DNA of 64,000 bases, taken from assembly GCF_001664485.1 (NCBI RefSeq), contig NZ_CP013634.1:440142-504141 (forward strand). The letters run 5' to 3'. A program made the position numbers and the translations under genes. Of the stretch, positions 26,265 through 35,741 are shown in pieces; within the stretch, counting starts at the first letter, position 1, and every line of letters starts with the position of its first letter. Source of the DNA: Rhizobium sp. N324. GTDB lineage: Bacteria; Pseudomonadota; Alphaproteobacteria; Rhizobiales; Rhizobiaceae. The notes beneath the pieces are model-generated. The model searched no databases. It was given only the letters and a program-made list of their open reading frames with translations, and was not told the DNA's origin.

Positions 26265-27869
26265 ATGCGTAGTCTTGGGTCGCATATTCTGATTGCCGCG
26301 GCACTTGCGGTCGCTTCGCCGGTTTTTGCCAAGGACACGACGATTATCGAGCTTCGTAGCGGCGATGGCGGCCGCTCGGTCGGCATCATTTCCGCCAGCG
26401 AGGAAGTCGAGGCATCGGGACCTGCGGCGATCACCGTCGGCGACGACGGCACCATCTATATTCTCGACCAGAACAACGGCCGCGTGCTCGCCATCGACGC
26501 CGAGCGCTCGCAGGCCGAGCCCCAAATCCTGCCTCTGCCGGAAAATGCGACCCCGGAAGATCTCGCCGTCGTCCACAACGAACTCTACCTCTGGTCTGAT
26601 GGTGTCGTGCCGCTCGAGCGTGCCACGGAAGCCGATGGAAGGTCGCAGACGCTGCGCGCCGTCGACGGCGGCGATGCCGACGATTACACCCGCTCGGTCT
26701 TCGCCTCGATGGGCTCGGTGCCGCCGGGGCCGCTGAACAGCATCGTCGACGAGATCGGCCGCAGCACCAGCCGACCGGCGGCCCGCCCGCCGGTCGTTCA
26801 ATATGTGCCGAGCCGCGGGCTCGGCGATATCGTCGCCGAGGTTTCGGCTGTAAATGACAAGGCCGAGATCCTGCTGCGGCGCAGCAGCTCGGAGGAGAAT
26901 TTCCTGTCGCTGCAGCTCACCGCCGAGGGCCGCATCGGCACCGTCGAACTTCTCGACATCGACACGACGGGCCGGCCCTATGCGCTGGTCGAGCTGGTGC
27001 CCGCCGATCAGCCGGAGCGCACCGGCATGCTGGTGGCGCGCTTCACGCCGAACGGGGTGGTGGACCGGATCTACGACCTGCCGATCGACCCCGGCACGGT
27101 GTTTTCCCGGCGTTTCGTGGCGATCGGCCCGCGCGGCGACGTGCTCTATCTCAAATCGCAGGAAAGCCGGGCGCAGGTGCTGCGGCTCGACGGCCGCGAT
27201 CCCGGCCGAAAACTCGCCGTCGCGCGGCCGGCAAAACCGCTCAATGCCGGCAAGCCCGGCAAGGCGCCGAAACTGGCGATCGTGCCGAAGTCGCGCAGCG
27301 ACGTCATCGAGCGGGCGATCGGCTTCGAAACCTTGAACTGGCTGGTGACGTCATCAGCCTATGGCAAGGATCCGGGCCCCGGCTGCATCAACATGAACCG
27401 GCTGCGCCGGCCGATCTATCTGATCGGCAAGCGCGGCCAGACGGTGAAGGGCGTTCCCTATTGCTGGGGCTGCAAGACCCGGCTCGAGGATTTCATGGAC
27501 GGCGTCGAAAAGGGCCAGACCGCCGGCAATGTCTGCACCAAGAGCGCGCCGCAAACCAACATCCTCGGTGTCGACTGCTCCGGCTTCGTCAGCGACGCCT
27601 GGGGCCTGAAGATGCATGTCTCGACGCGCGCCATCCCTGATATCACCAAACGCGTCTCCGACCCCTGGTCGATGCGGCCGGGCGACGCGCTGAACAAGCC
27701 GGGTTCGCATGTGCTCTTGTTCATGCGCTTCACCGACGACCGCAAGGTCGAGGTGATGGAGGCCTCGCCCAACGCCTGCAAGGGCCGCGTCTGCCGCAAC
27801 ACCTATTCACTCGGCAGCCTGCTGATGCGCGGCTATCAGCCGGTGCGTTTCAAGGGGCTGGATGGGTGA
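26265..27869 (+). CDS. Exported beta-propeller protein with NlpC/P60-like C-terminus
   Basis: About 534 residues. The ATG at 26265 opens a signal peptide (HILIAAALAVASPVFA). Residues 40-330 show repeated blade-like units (ITVGDDGTIYILDQNNGRVL, LLDIDTTGRPYALVELVP, FVAIGPRGDVLYLKSQ), as in NHL-like propellers. The last 170 residues contain VPYCWGCKTRL, the Cys of VDCSGFVSDAWGL and the His of KPGSHVLLF, matching the NlpC/P60 Cys-His arrangement. It may cut peptidoglycan peptides or related amides. It is the only plus-strand gene in this exported-protein region. In-frame sequence upstream of 26265 lies opposite the divergent gene and lacks a start signal. Confidence 0.78.
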   Translation: MRSLGSHILIAAALAVASPVFAKDTTIIELRSGDGGRSVGIISASEEVEASGPAAITVGDDGTIYILDQNNGRVLAIDAERSQAEPQILPLPENATPEDLAVVHNELYLWSDGVVPLERATEADGRSQTLRAVDGGDADDYTRSVFASMGSVPPGPLNSIVDEIGRSTSRPAARPPVVQYVPSRGLGDIVAEVSAVNDKAEILLRRSSSEENFLSLQLTAEGRIGTVELLDIDTTGRPYALVELVPADQPERTGMLVARFTPNGVVDRIYDLPIDPGTVFSRRFVAIGPRGDVLYLKSQESRAQVLRLDGRDPGRKLAVARPAKPLNAGKPGKAPKLAIVPKSRSDVIERAIGFETLNWLVTSSAYGKDPGPGCINMNRLRRPIYLIGKRGQTVKGVPYCWGCKTRLEDFMDGVEKGQTAGNVCTKSAPQTNILGVDCSGFVSDAWGLKMHVSTRAIPDITKRVSDPWSMRPGDALNKPGSHVLLFMRFTDDRKVEVMEASPNACKGRVCRNTYSLGSLLMRGYQPVRFKGLDG

Positions 27870-27910
27870 AGGGTGTGAGTGTCGCGCCGGCGGTCCGGTT
27901 GGTGCCGGTG

Positions 27911-28052
27911 GCTGCCCCTCACCCTAACCCTCTCCCCGTAAAACGGGGAGAGGGGACGTGCCCTGTGCGACGTTGGCGAGGGACGGAGAGGCCGCGGCAT
28001 ACCCCCTTCTCCCGTAAAACGGGGGAGAAGGTGCCAGCAGGCGGATGAGGGG
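27911..28052. repeat. RIME-like intergenic palindromic element
   Basis: It contains CTCTCCCCGTAAAACGGGGAGAG and CTTCTCCCGTAAAACGGGGGAGAAG as two internal hairpins, with outer CCCCTCACC and GGATGAGGGG. It lies between convergent genes, so it may also end both transcripts. Confidence 0.75.
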
Positions 28053-28100
28053 CCGACCTCGCAGATATTCTGCCTCCCCTGCGCTATATCCTATGCCTTT

Positions 28101-29318
28101 TCAGAGGCGTGGCGCTGTCGGCGCCAGACGCCGTTTCGCCATCGCCAGCAGTCCATTTGCGGCGACAGTCTCGGCATAGTCCCGATAGGCGGGATCCTGG
28201 CTCAGCATGCGCTCTTCGGCGCGGGCGCGCAGTAGATAGATCAGGCTGACGACCGCCAGCATGCCGGCCCGCGCCAGTCCTTCGGCAAGACCGCTGGCGA
28301 CGAAGCTCGGGGCCGCAAACAGCCACCAGGAGATGTTCTTGGAGAGATAGGCCGGATGTTTGACGAAGCGGTAGGGGCCCGAGGTGATGATGCCGCGATG
28401 GGTCAGGTTGGAAAATCGCGGCCCGAAGGCAATGGTCGCCCAGACGTAGATTATGGCGCAGGACAGCGTGGCAACGCTCCAGACGAAGTAGGCCACCGAT
28501 CCCTCCCGGATCACGCTTTCCCAACCCGGTCCGGCGCCATAGGGCACGAAGGCCTGTGAAATCGCCGGGAAGAACGGCTCGTAACAGATGAGGCACACGA
28601 GCCAGCCGAGCGCCGTTGTCTCCGTCGCCCTGACATGCCATCCGAACAGCTTGAAGGTGGCGATGTAGCCGCCGGCAGCCAGGATAACGTCGAGAAGGAA
28701 GACAAGGCGCAGCAAACCTTCGAACCAGGCGGCTGAAAATGCTGGAAACAGCCAGACCGGCCTTTCGGCAAGATCGGAAAGCGCCGCTATGCCGCTGGAA
28801 AACATCAGCACGAGGAAGAAGCATTTGATCGTCAGCAGGCGCAATGCGAACAGCACGTCTTCTTCGCGAAAATCCTGCATCAGCACCGCACGCCCGACCT
28901 GATGGAGATAATCATCGGGCTCCTCGGCGACGCGATCGGTGACCGCGACGTAGAGAATGGTGGCGCCGGCAAGGGCGATGGAGATGGGAATGGTTGTGTG
29001 GCGGGCCTCGATGAACCATTGGACCGCCGACGACTGCGTGAAAAACGGAAAGACGGAACAGGCAATGACGACCACACCCAAAAGCGCGGCGATGCCGACA
29101 AGCTTGGTTCCGATGCGCCGGCAATAAGCGGCGGGACACTCTTGCCGCCTCCCCCGCAATGCCCAGGCCCAGCGCGCAGCCGGTGTGCCGTCGACGACGA
29201 TCCACGCCGCGAGAAGACAGAGGACCGCAAGCGCCATCGCCTTGCCGGGCTCGAGCTCCAGATAGGTCGAGAGCGCAATGCCGACGACAACCCCAATAAG
29301 GGTCACAGCTTGAATCAC
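28101..29318 (-). CDS. Multi-pass membrane protein with ICMT/PEMT-type methyltransferase end
   Basis: A 405-residue protein with about ten hydrophobic segments. The C-terminal 130 residues match the isoprenylcysteine/phospholipid methyltransferase family: RGIITSGPYRFVKHPAYLSK for the conserved GPYR-hRHPxY motif and RARAEERMLSQDPAYRDYAE near the end, both part of the SAM site. The N-terminal 200 residues are extra membrane segments that I do not recognise. The substrate could be a lipid or a lipidated thiol; nothing here decides. It is 14 bases from the lipoprotein gene upstream. Confidence 0.78.
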   Translation of the reverse strand: MIQAVTLIGVVVGIALSTYLELEPGKAMALAVLCLLAAWIVVDGTPAARWAWALRGRRQECPAAYCRRIGTKLVGIAALLGVVVIACSVFPFFTQSSAVQWFIEARHTTIPISIALAGATILYVAVTDRVAEEPDDYLHQVGRAVLMQDFREEDVLFALRLLTIKCFFLVLMFSSGIAALSDLAERPVWLFPAFSAAWFEGLLRLVFLLDVILAAGGYIATFKLFGWHVRATETTALGWLVCLICYEPFFPAISQAFVPYGAGPGWESVIREGSVAYFVWSVATLSCAIIYVWATIAFGPRFSNLTHRGIITSGPYRFVKHPAYLSKNISWWLFAAPSFVASGLAEGLARAGMLAVVSLIYLLRARAEERMLSQDPAYRDYAETVAANGLLAMAKRRLAPTAPRL

Positions 29319-29332
29319 GAAGGATCCTGCCC

Positions 29333-29668
29333 CTACCAGGACGGGCCGCCGCTCGAAGAGTTGCCGGAGCTAGAAGAACTACCAGAACTCGATGAGCCGC
29401 CGCCCATGCCACCGGAACCAGAGCCGGAATTCGAACCGGAGTCATTGCCGGAACGGCCGAAAGATGTTTCATTGCTCTTTGCTACGACCTTCCTCACGGT
29501 GGGCGTCGTTTTCCTGGTCGGCGTGGCGTTCGGGGTATTCCTAATCGGCTCTTCACTGGCGAACAGCGTCTTGGCGCCCGGGTCGAACACACAACTCTGT
29601 AGAATTGCGGCTGAGCCCGCGATGAAGGTAGAGCACAATAAGACACGGATGATGAGCTTGCTGTTCAT
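29333..29668 (-). CDS. Small Ser/Gly-rich lipoprotein
   Basis: A 111-residue protein with a lipoprotein signal (VLLCSTFIAGSAAILQSC, modified Cys near 26). The mature part has a Thr/Lys-rich stretch and ends in about 40 residues of Ser and Gly, a low-complexity flexible tail that ends GGPSW. It lies between the methyltransferase-like membrane gene and the caspase-Sel1 gene on the same strand, with short gaps. Role unknown. Confidence 0.7.
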   Translation of the reverse strand: MNSKLIIRVLLCSTFIAGSAAILQSCVFDPGAKTLFASEEPIRNTPNATPTRKTTPTVRKVVAKSNETSFGRSGNDSGSNSGSGSGGMGGGSSSSGSSSSSGNSSSGGPSW

Positions 29669-29692
29669 GTAGGGCGCCCCCGGATCGCCGTT

Positions 29693-32275
29693 TCAGAAGA
29701 GATCGTACCTCGGATTTCGTTTTACCCATGTCGCCTTGGCGAGCTTGACGAGCCTGTCATCTATCGACTTGGATTTTGGAATTGCCTTTTGCTCCTGAGC
29801 TGTCAGCTCGGTGGCAAAGGCGGCTTCTGCGTTCTTCTTCGCGGCATTGGGCAGCCTCTTGAGTTCCGCCAAAGCCTGGTTCTTCGGATCGCCGCTGCCA
29901 GGCATGTTGATGGCGGTTGCCAGCGCAAAATAACGCGCCGCCGTCGTCAAGCCGTCAGCGCCGCTGCCTTCTTCCTTCGCCAGAATGGCGCGGTCGAGAG
30001 CCCCCCAATAGTCGCCGCGTTCGGCGCCTATCTCAAGCCACTTCACCGCTTCCGTCTTGTCTGCGGCAACGCCAACGCCGTCACGATACATGCGCCCGAG
30101 GTTCGTGGGAGCATGAGGCTGTCCGCCTTCTGCGGCCCGCGTGAAAAGGTCAAGTGCCTTTGTAAGATCCTGAGGGGCACCCTTTCCAAAGCGATAGACC
30201 AGGGCGAGATTGTTCAGGGAGTAGATGTCGTTGCGTTCAACGCCGGCCTCATAGAAACGAATACCGCGCTCGGGATCGGCTGGGACGTTTACGCCGTTCA
30301 GGAAAATATATCCGAGCTCGTTCATCGCATATGTATGGCCGAGGTCGGCGGCCTGCAGCATCATCCGCATGCCCTCTTGCTGATTGGCCTTGGTGCCACG
30401 GCCGTAGTAGAGAGCTTTGCCGTAGCTGTGCAGGGCGAACGGATCGCCCTTGGCGGCGCCACCTTTGGCGATCTCGCTGGCCTTGGCTGCATCGCGGGGA
30501 ACGGAGGCGCCGAACTCGTAAAGGCTCGACAATTCCTGAATCGCCCGGACATGCCCGGCATCCATCGCCTTCTTGATCGTCGCAAAAGCCGTCTTGGTGT
30601 CGCGATTGGCAAGTTGAGCGCGGCCGAGCTGGTAGACGAAGCGCGCCACCTCGGGATAGGCCATTATTGCTTCGGTGCACGCCGGCAGCGCCACGTTCGG
30701 GTCGATCTCGTTCGGGAGCTTGCCTGCGGTGACGCCCTGCAGGTCGAGGGGGGCGGCGGCGGATGTGTCGCAGGCGTCGAGCGTCGGCTTGAAGGTGACG
30801 GTCGCCGGCGCCAGGTCGTCATTGGCGGCTTGCAGCGTCAGGGCGAAAGGCTGGTTTTCGGTGCCGATCTGCGGCTCGTAGGAAAGGCCCGGAAGATCGG
30901 CGGCTTCAAGCACATGGCCGAGCCCGATCACCCGGTCTCCGGCGCGCAGCGTGCCCTTGTCGGGCAGGGCCGCGACCTTGAAGGTCATTTCGGCGGCCGA
31001 TGCCGGAACGACCGGCAGGCTGGCCGCGACGGGGCCGACACCGATCGTCGTGCCGACATCGCGCGGCAGCGTTTTCAGATAGGCATCGGCATCGGCAAGC
31101 CGCACTTGCTTTTGCTGTTCGAGCTGGGCGAGCTTGGCACCGGCATCCGCCGAGACGGTGATGGCGACGACGCCCTGTGTTGCCTGACCATAGGGATCGC
31201 TGACGGTATAGCCGATCAGGCCGACGGTGCCGGCGGTGACACCCGATGAATCATAGGTGAGCGCCGTCAGCGCCGCGGCCGGCATCTTGGCGCCCTGCTC
31301 GACCGGCTTGCCGTCGAAGCTGAGCTTGCCGGTCTGCGGCAGCTGGTTGAGGGTGACGAGCAGCGCCGAGCCGGTCTCGTCATGCGGCGGGGCGATCGTC
31401 AGCTTCGTGGCGGCGGCCCCTTCCGGCACGCTCACCTGCTGCATCGCCTCAACGCTCGGCGGCGGCGGCGCCGGAATGAAATAGAAGCTGTCCATCAGCG
31501 AGGAGTTTTCCCAGGGGACCTGCTTGCCGTTGGTCATGGCGATCACGTCGCGGCGCACATCGGTCAGCACCTGGCGGATTTCCTTGTTGGGTTCGCTGGC
31601 GCGTTTGATGAAGGATTCGGAATAGGGGCTGAGCGCACCGGTACCATCGAGCGCCACCTGGCCCGGTTCGGTGGAAAAGGCGATCAGGCTGCCGAGATCG
31701 CTGTCGATGCGGGCAAGGCCGCGGGTGGCGCCGACCGGCTCCAGTTTTTCCGCCATCCAGAATTTCTGGGCGTTGAAGGGATTGTTGCGGCAGGCATCGA
31801 GGAAGATCAGTTGCACCCGCGAATTCTGCTTGAGATGGTTGAGGATGAGGTCGAGCGGCATGGTCTGTGTCTCGACGTCATAGGGCGTCTCCAATGTCGC
31901 ATCGACCGGCACCAGGAAATTCTGCCCGCCCACCTGGATGCCGTGCCCCGAATAATAGATCAGGCCGGCCTCGGCATTGCTGGTCGAACGCAGGAACCGG
32001 CGCACCGTATCCTCGAGCCCGATGCGGTCGACATTGACGCCGATCGTCACGTCGAAACCGGCCGCGCGCAGCGTCGTCGCCACCTCTTCGACATCATTGG
32101 CGGGATTGGGAAGCGAGGGCAGCGTCTTATAGACCGAGTTGCCGATGACCAGCGCGACGCGGCGGCCGTTTTCCCCTTCCGTCACGGCGGCATATGCGGT
32201 GGCCGTCGACAGCAGTATTGCCGCGATGGTCAGCAGATAGGCGCAGAGTCTCCGGATGTGATGAAACTTCGGCAT
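29693..32275 (-). CDS. Exported caspase-family protein with Sel1-type repeats
   Basis: An 860-residue protein. The signal peptide (CAYLLTIAAILLSTATAYA) precedes a C14 caspase fold at 40-270 (VALVIGNSVYK, His111 in YYSGHG, Cys162 in LDACRNNPF), so the dyad is intact. Residues 275-520 look like beta-sandwich modules (LTYDSSGVTAGTVGLIGYTV, LSYEPQIGTENQPF). Sel1-like repeats follow from about 560 (LHSYGKALYYGRGTK, MNELGYIFLNGVNVPAD, LNNLALVYRFGKGAPQD, PTNLGRMYRDGVGVA). The architecture, caspase then protein-interaction repeats, is a signalling or scaffold type. It is the upstream gene of the lipoprotein and membrane methyltransferase genes. Confidence 0.87.
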   Translation of the reverse strand: MPKFHHIRRLCAYLLTIAAILLSTATAYAAVTEGENGRRVALVIGNSVYKTLPSLPNPANDVEEVATTLRAAGFDVTIGVNVDRIGLEDTVRRFLRSTSNAEAGLIYYSGHGIQVGGQNFLVPVDATLETPYDVETQTMPLDLILNHLKQNSRVQLIFLDACRNNPFNAQKFWMAEKLEPVGATRGLARIDSDLGSLIAFSTEPGQVALDGTGALSPYSESFIKRASEPNKEIRQVLTDVRRDVIAMTNGKQVPWENSSLMDSFYFIPAPPPPSVEAMQQVSVPEGAAATKLTIAPPHDETGSALLVTLNQLPQTGKLSFDGKPVEQGAKMPAAALTALTYDSSGVTAGTVGLIGYTVSDPYGQATQGVVAITVSADAGAKLAQLEQQKQVRLADADAYLKTLPRDVGTTIGVGPVAASLPVVPASAAEMTFKVAALPDKGTLRAGDRVIGLGHVLEAADLPGLSYEPQIGTENQPFALTLQAANDDLAPATVTFKPTLDACDTSAAAPLDLQGVTAGKLPNEIDPNVALPACTEAIMAYPEVARFVYQLGRAQLANRDTKTAFATIKKAMDAGHVRAIQELSSLYEFGASVPRDAAKASEIAKGGAAKGDPFALHSYGKALYYGRGTKANQQEGMRMMLQAADLGHTYAMNELGYIFLNGVNVPADPERGIRFYEAGVERNDIYSLNNLALVYRFGKGAPQDLTKALDLFTRAAEGGQPHAPTNLGRMYRDGVGVAADKTEAVKWLEIGAERGDYWGALDRAILAKEEGSGADGLTTAARYFALATAINMPGSGDPKNQALAELKRLPNAAKKNAEAAFATELTAQEQKAIPKSKSIDDRLVKLAKATWVKRNPRYDLF

Positions 32276-32520
32276 GGCTCGATCGCAAACATTCTATTGT
32301 TTAAGTTCAATAAAATTTGCTGGCCTGCTGGTGCTGGGCCCCCTCCGCATTCACCGTTTGAAAATATTCCTCACTGCTAAAAAAAGCAAGCTTCGCCCGC
32401 CTCCAAGTGAATTGGAGCAGTCCCGTCAGATTGGAAGCCCGTCGGCTGCGGGAAAGACTGTCGGCGTCAGGAAATCATCCTGCGGCCGGCAGCCGATACG
32501 TCGGCGCTGGCGAAGTTTTC

Positions 32521-33798
32521 TTAAGCAGGAAACGTATAGTTGCTGATCGATGCCGGTTTCATCTCGATCGAGAAGCCCGGCAGGGTGGGCGGCATGTAGG
32601 CGGCGTTCTCGATGCGGCAGGGGTCGAGGAAGTGTTCGTGCAGATGATCGACATATTCGATGACGCGGCCTTCCTTGGTGCCGGAGACCGCGACGTAGTC
32701 GATCATCGACAGATGCTGCACATATTCGCAGAGGCCGACGCCGCCGGCATGCGGCCAGACCGGCAAGCCGAACTTGGCGGCGATCAGCAGCACGGAGAGA
32801 ACCTCGTTTAGCCCGCCCATGCGGCAGGAATCGATCTGCACGATGTCGATCGCGCCCTCGGCGATGAACTGCTTGAACATGATGCGGTTCTGGCACATCT
32901 CGCCCGTCGCGACCTTCACCGGCGCGATCGCCTGGCGGATCTTACGGTGGCCGGCGACGTCGTCGGGGCTGGTGGGTTCCTCGATGAAGAAGGGCTTGGC
33001 CGGGGCAAGCGACTTGACCCAGTCGATCGCCTGGCCGACGTCCCAGACCTGGTTGGCGTCGATCATCAGATAACGGTCGGGACCGATCACCTCGCGGGCG
33101 ATCCTCAGGCGGCGCATATCGTCTTCCAGGTCGCGGCCGACCTTCATCTTGATATGGTTGAAGCCGGCGTCGATCGCCTCCTTGCAGAGGCGGCGCAGTT
33201 TCTCGTCCTCATAACCGAGCCAGCCGGCCGAGGTGGTATAGCAGGCATAACCTTCCTTTTCGAGAATGGCGATGCGTTCGGCCTTGCCCGCTTCGGCGCG
33301 CTTGAGGATCTCGACTGCCTCCTCACGGGTCAGCACGTCGGTGAGATAGCGGTAGTCGACGATATCGGCGATCTCTTCAGGCGACATCTCGGCGACCAGC
33401 CGCCAGACCGGTTTTCCCGCCTGTTTGGCAAGCAGATCCCAGACGGCGTTGACGACGGCGCCGGTCGCCAGATGGATGGCGCCCTTTTCCGGGCCGATCC
33501 AGCGCAGCTGGCTGTCGCTGGTCAGATGCCGCCAGAATTTGCCGGGATGGGCGAGCACCTCGGCAAGCTCGGTGCCGACGACGAGATGGCGCATCGCCTC
33601 GATCGCCATGCAGCAGATGTCGTTGCCGCGGCCGATGGTGAAGGTCAGGCCGTGGCCGGCAAGGCCGGGCGCATCGGTATCGAGAATGACATAGGCGGCC
33701 GAATAATCCGGATCGGGGTTCATCGCATCCGATCCATCCAGGCTTTGCGAGGTGGGAAAACGGAGATCGAAGACACGAAGGTCGGTGATGCGGGTCAT
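32521..33798 (-). CDS. L-fuconate dehydratase
   Basis: A 425-residue enolase-superfamily protein of the fuconate dehydratase type. Features are TFTIGRGNDICCMAIEAM, HIKMKVGRDLEDD with the catalytic Lys, LMIDANQVWDVGQ, FIEEPTSPDD and ATGEMCQNRIMF for the metal ligands, and WPHAGGVGLCEYVQHL with the catalytic His. It removes water from L-fuconate to give 2-keto-3-deoxy-L-fuconate. GGGAGAAC precedes the start. It is downstream of the SDR at 33865, and both are divergent from the IclR gene. Confidence 0.88.
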   Translation of the reverse strand: MTRITDLRVFDLRFPTSQSLDGSDAMNPDPDYSAAYVILDTDAPGLAGHGLTFTIGRGNDICCMAIEAMRHLVVGTELAEVLAHPGKFWRHLTSDSQLRWIGPEKGAIHLATGAVVNAVWDLLAKQAGKPVWRLVAEMSPEEIADIVDYRYLTDVLTREEAVEILKRAEAGKAERIAILEKEGYACYTTSAGWLGYEDEKLRRLCKEAIDAGFNHIKMKVGRDLEDDMRRLRIAREVIGPDRYLMIDANQVWDVGQAIDWVKSLAPAKPFFIEEPTSPDDVAGHRKIRQAIAPVKVATGEMCQNRIMFKQFIAEGAIDIVQIDSCRMGGLNEVLSVLLIAAKFGLPVWPHAGGVGLCEYVQHLSMIDYVAVSGTKEGRVIEYVDHLHEHFLDPCRIENAAYMPPTLPGFSIEMKPASISNYTFPA

Positions 33799-33864
33799 GG
33801 TAGTTCTCCCAATTGCAAGAGCCGGATGGCCGGCAGGGCTGCCGGCCGGCTTCCTTGGCTGAAG

Positions 33865-34599
33865 TTAGATCGTCCAGCCGCCGTCGATGGCGATCGCCTG
33901 GCCGGAGGTATAGGTGGCGCCGGCGAGATAGACGGCGAGATCGGCGATCTCTTCCGGCGAGCCGAGCCGGCCCATCGGCTGGCGGGCGATGAAGGCGGCG
34001 CGGGCCGCGTCATAATCGCCCTGGGCGCGCATGCGGTCCTGCAGCGACGGGCTTTCCACCGTGCCGGGGCAGATGGCGTTGCAGCGGATGCCGTCAGCGA
34101 CATAATCGGCGGCGACGGATTTGGTCAGTCCGATGACGGCCGCTTTGGTGACGCCGTAGGCGAAGCGGTTCGGAACGCCCTTGATGCTGGAGGCGACCGA
34201 GGCCATGTTGATGATCGACCCGTCCTTGCGCTCCAGCATGCCGGGCAGCACGGCGCGGATGGTGCGGATCATCGCCTTGACGTTGAGGTCGAGGGCAAAT
34301 TCGAAATCGGCATCCTTCATCTCCAGGATCGAGCCGGCATGAACGAAGCCGGCGCAGTTGAACAGCACGTCGACAGCGCCGATCTCGGCGACGAGAGCCT
34401 TGACCGCATCCTCTTCGAGCACATTCAGCTGATGGGTGGAAACGCCGGTTTCCGCTGCAAGCGTTGCCAGCGCGCCGGTATTGATGTCGGTCGCGTGGAC
34501 CTTGGCGCCGACCGCGGCAAAGGCGATCGCCGTCGCCCGGCCAATGCCCTGGCCGGCGGCGGTGATAAGAACGGTCTTGCCGGAAAGTCTGTTTGTCAT
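33865..34599 (-). CDS. SDR, probable 2-keto-3-deoxy-L-fuconate dehydrogenase
   Basis: A 244-residue SDR with [24 protein letters not shown] (N-C-A-G variant of NNAG), NMASVASSI and YGVTK. The C-terminus is [13 protein letters not shown]. Its sequence style ([32 protein letters not shown]) is that of 2-keto-3-deoxy-L-fuconate dehydrogenases, and the adjacent fuconate dehydratase would supply the substrate. It is the first gene of the minus-strand pair. The exact substrate remains an inference from context. Confidence 0.82.
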   Translation of the reverse strand: MTNRLSGKTVLITAAGQGIGRATAIAFAAVGAKVHATDINTGALATLAAETGVSTHQLNVLEEDAVKALVAEIGAVDVLFNCAGFVHAGSILEMKDADFEFALDLNVKAMIRTIRAVLPGMLERKDGSIINMASVASSIKGVPNRFAYGVTKAAVIGLTKSVAADYVADGIRCNAICPGTVESPSLQDRMRAQGDYDAARAAFIARQPMGRLGSPEEIADLAVYLAGATYTSGQAIAIDGGWTI

Positions 34600-34807
34600 G
34601 TCACGGGCCTCTTCTGGAATTGTCTGTGCCGAACGATCGAATGCAGTTCATGTCTTAATGCAGTTCATGTCTTGGCGAAGGCTCGGGCATTCACCCGCTT
34701 CTAGTTTGCGCGCTGAGACCGCCCTCCGGCAAGATGGCGCTGGCAGCCGGCCGGGTTTCCGCGTGCTATATCTCACCCAACGTAAACTGCATCTTCAGTG
34801 ATGATTT

Positions 34808-34829
34808 GTCTGTTTATAGACAAACAGAC
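34808..34829. promoter_or_regulatory. Candidate IclR operator
   Basis: GTCTGTTT-ATAGAC-AAACAGAC is a perfect 8-bp inverted repeat with a nested TTGTCT/AGACAA pair. It lies between the divergent SDR and IclR genes, the expected place for an autoregulatory operator. Confidence 0.65.
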
Positions 34830-34913
34830 GATCCGCCAAGGGGCAAGCGCAAACTTTTCCTTTTCGGGCCGCCGTTCTGCGTATATGCAGAATGATATTC
34901 ACAGGAGGAAGGA

Positions 34914-35699
34914 ATGGAGACCGACGAGTCAGACCGCTACCGCGCTCCTGCGCTCGACAAGGGCCTCGATATCCTGGAATTGCTCGCCGGCGTCGACAGC
35001 GGCCTCACCCAGGCCGAGATCGCCAAGCGGCTCGACCGCAGCCCCAACGAATTCTACCGCATGCTCGACCGCCTGGTGCGCCGCGGTTACGTCACCCGGC
35101 TCGATGGCGACCGCTATTCGCTGACGCTGAAGCTCTTCGGTCTGGCGCAACTGCACACGCCGGTGCGCCGGCTCGCGTCTTACGCCACGCCGCTGATGCG
35201 CGATCTCGCCCAGCGCTCGCGCCAGGCCAATCACCTTGCCGTCTTCGATCGCGGCGCGGCTGTCGTCATCGCCCAGCAGGAGGCGCCGGACTATTGGGGA
35301 TTCTCGATCCGCATCGGCGCCCATATCAGCCTGTTCGACACCGGTTCGGGGCACGTGCTGCTAGCCTTCCGCAGCCCGGAGGAGCGGGAGATGATGATCT
35401 CCGAGCATGTGCGCAGCCGGGCGGAGATAGAACTCGGCCCCGATTTCTACGATCGTCTCGACCAGATCCGCGAGCGCGGCTATGAGATGATGGCAAGCGC
35501 CCAGACATCCGGCGTCTATAATCTTTCCGCGCCCGTCCTCGGCCCGGACGGGCGCTGCATCGCCGCCCTCACCTGCCCCTTCATCGCGCTCGTCAATGCG
35601 CCGGCGGCGCCCGATATCAGCCAAGCGATCATGCTGGTGCAAAAGACCGCCAACCAGCTTTCGCAGTTGGCCGGGGCCGATGTCGCCAATCCTGTTTGA
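34914..35699 (+). CDS. IclR-family transcriptional regulator
   Basis: A 261-residue IclR protein: winged helix at residues 10-75 (ALDKGLDILELLAGV, LTQAEIAKRLDRSPNEFYRML) and effector domain from about 85 to the end (HLAVFDRGAAVVIAQQEA, ISLFDTGSGHVLLAF, SAPVLGPDGRCIAALTCPF). GGAGGAAGGA precedes the ATG. It is divergent from the fuconate genes and upstream of the lactonase-like gene, so it probably controls both sides through the palindrome at 34808. The effector is presumably a fuconate-pathway intermediate. Confidence 0.88.
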   Translation: METDESDRYRAPALDKGLDILELLAGVDSGLTQAEIAKRLDRSPNEFYRMLDRLVRRGYVTRLDGDRYSLTLKLFGLAQLHTPVRRLASYATPLMRDLAQRSRQANHLAVFDRGAAVVIAQQEAPDYWGFSIRIGAHISLFDTGSGHVLLAFRSPEEREMMISEHVRSRAEIELGPDFYDRLDQIRERGYEMMASAQTSGVYNLSAPVLGPDGRCIAALTCPFIALVNAPAAPDISQAIMLVQKTANQLSQLAGADVANPV

Positions 35700-35741
35700 T
35701 GGCTGTCCAGTTCGGCACCTCGACGCTGGAGGTCGCCGGTG

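Noticed and set aside
18626..32275. Reading of the caspase genes as an intracellular phage defence module
   Set aside because: The three caspase proteins have signal peptides, and no sensor or effector partner typical of defence islands is adjacent.
32947..34704. A plus-strand frame of 585 codons opposite the fuconate genes
   Set aside because: It is a shadow frame; both minus-strand genes have full family motifs.
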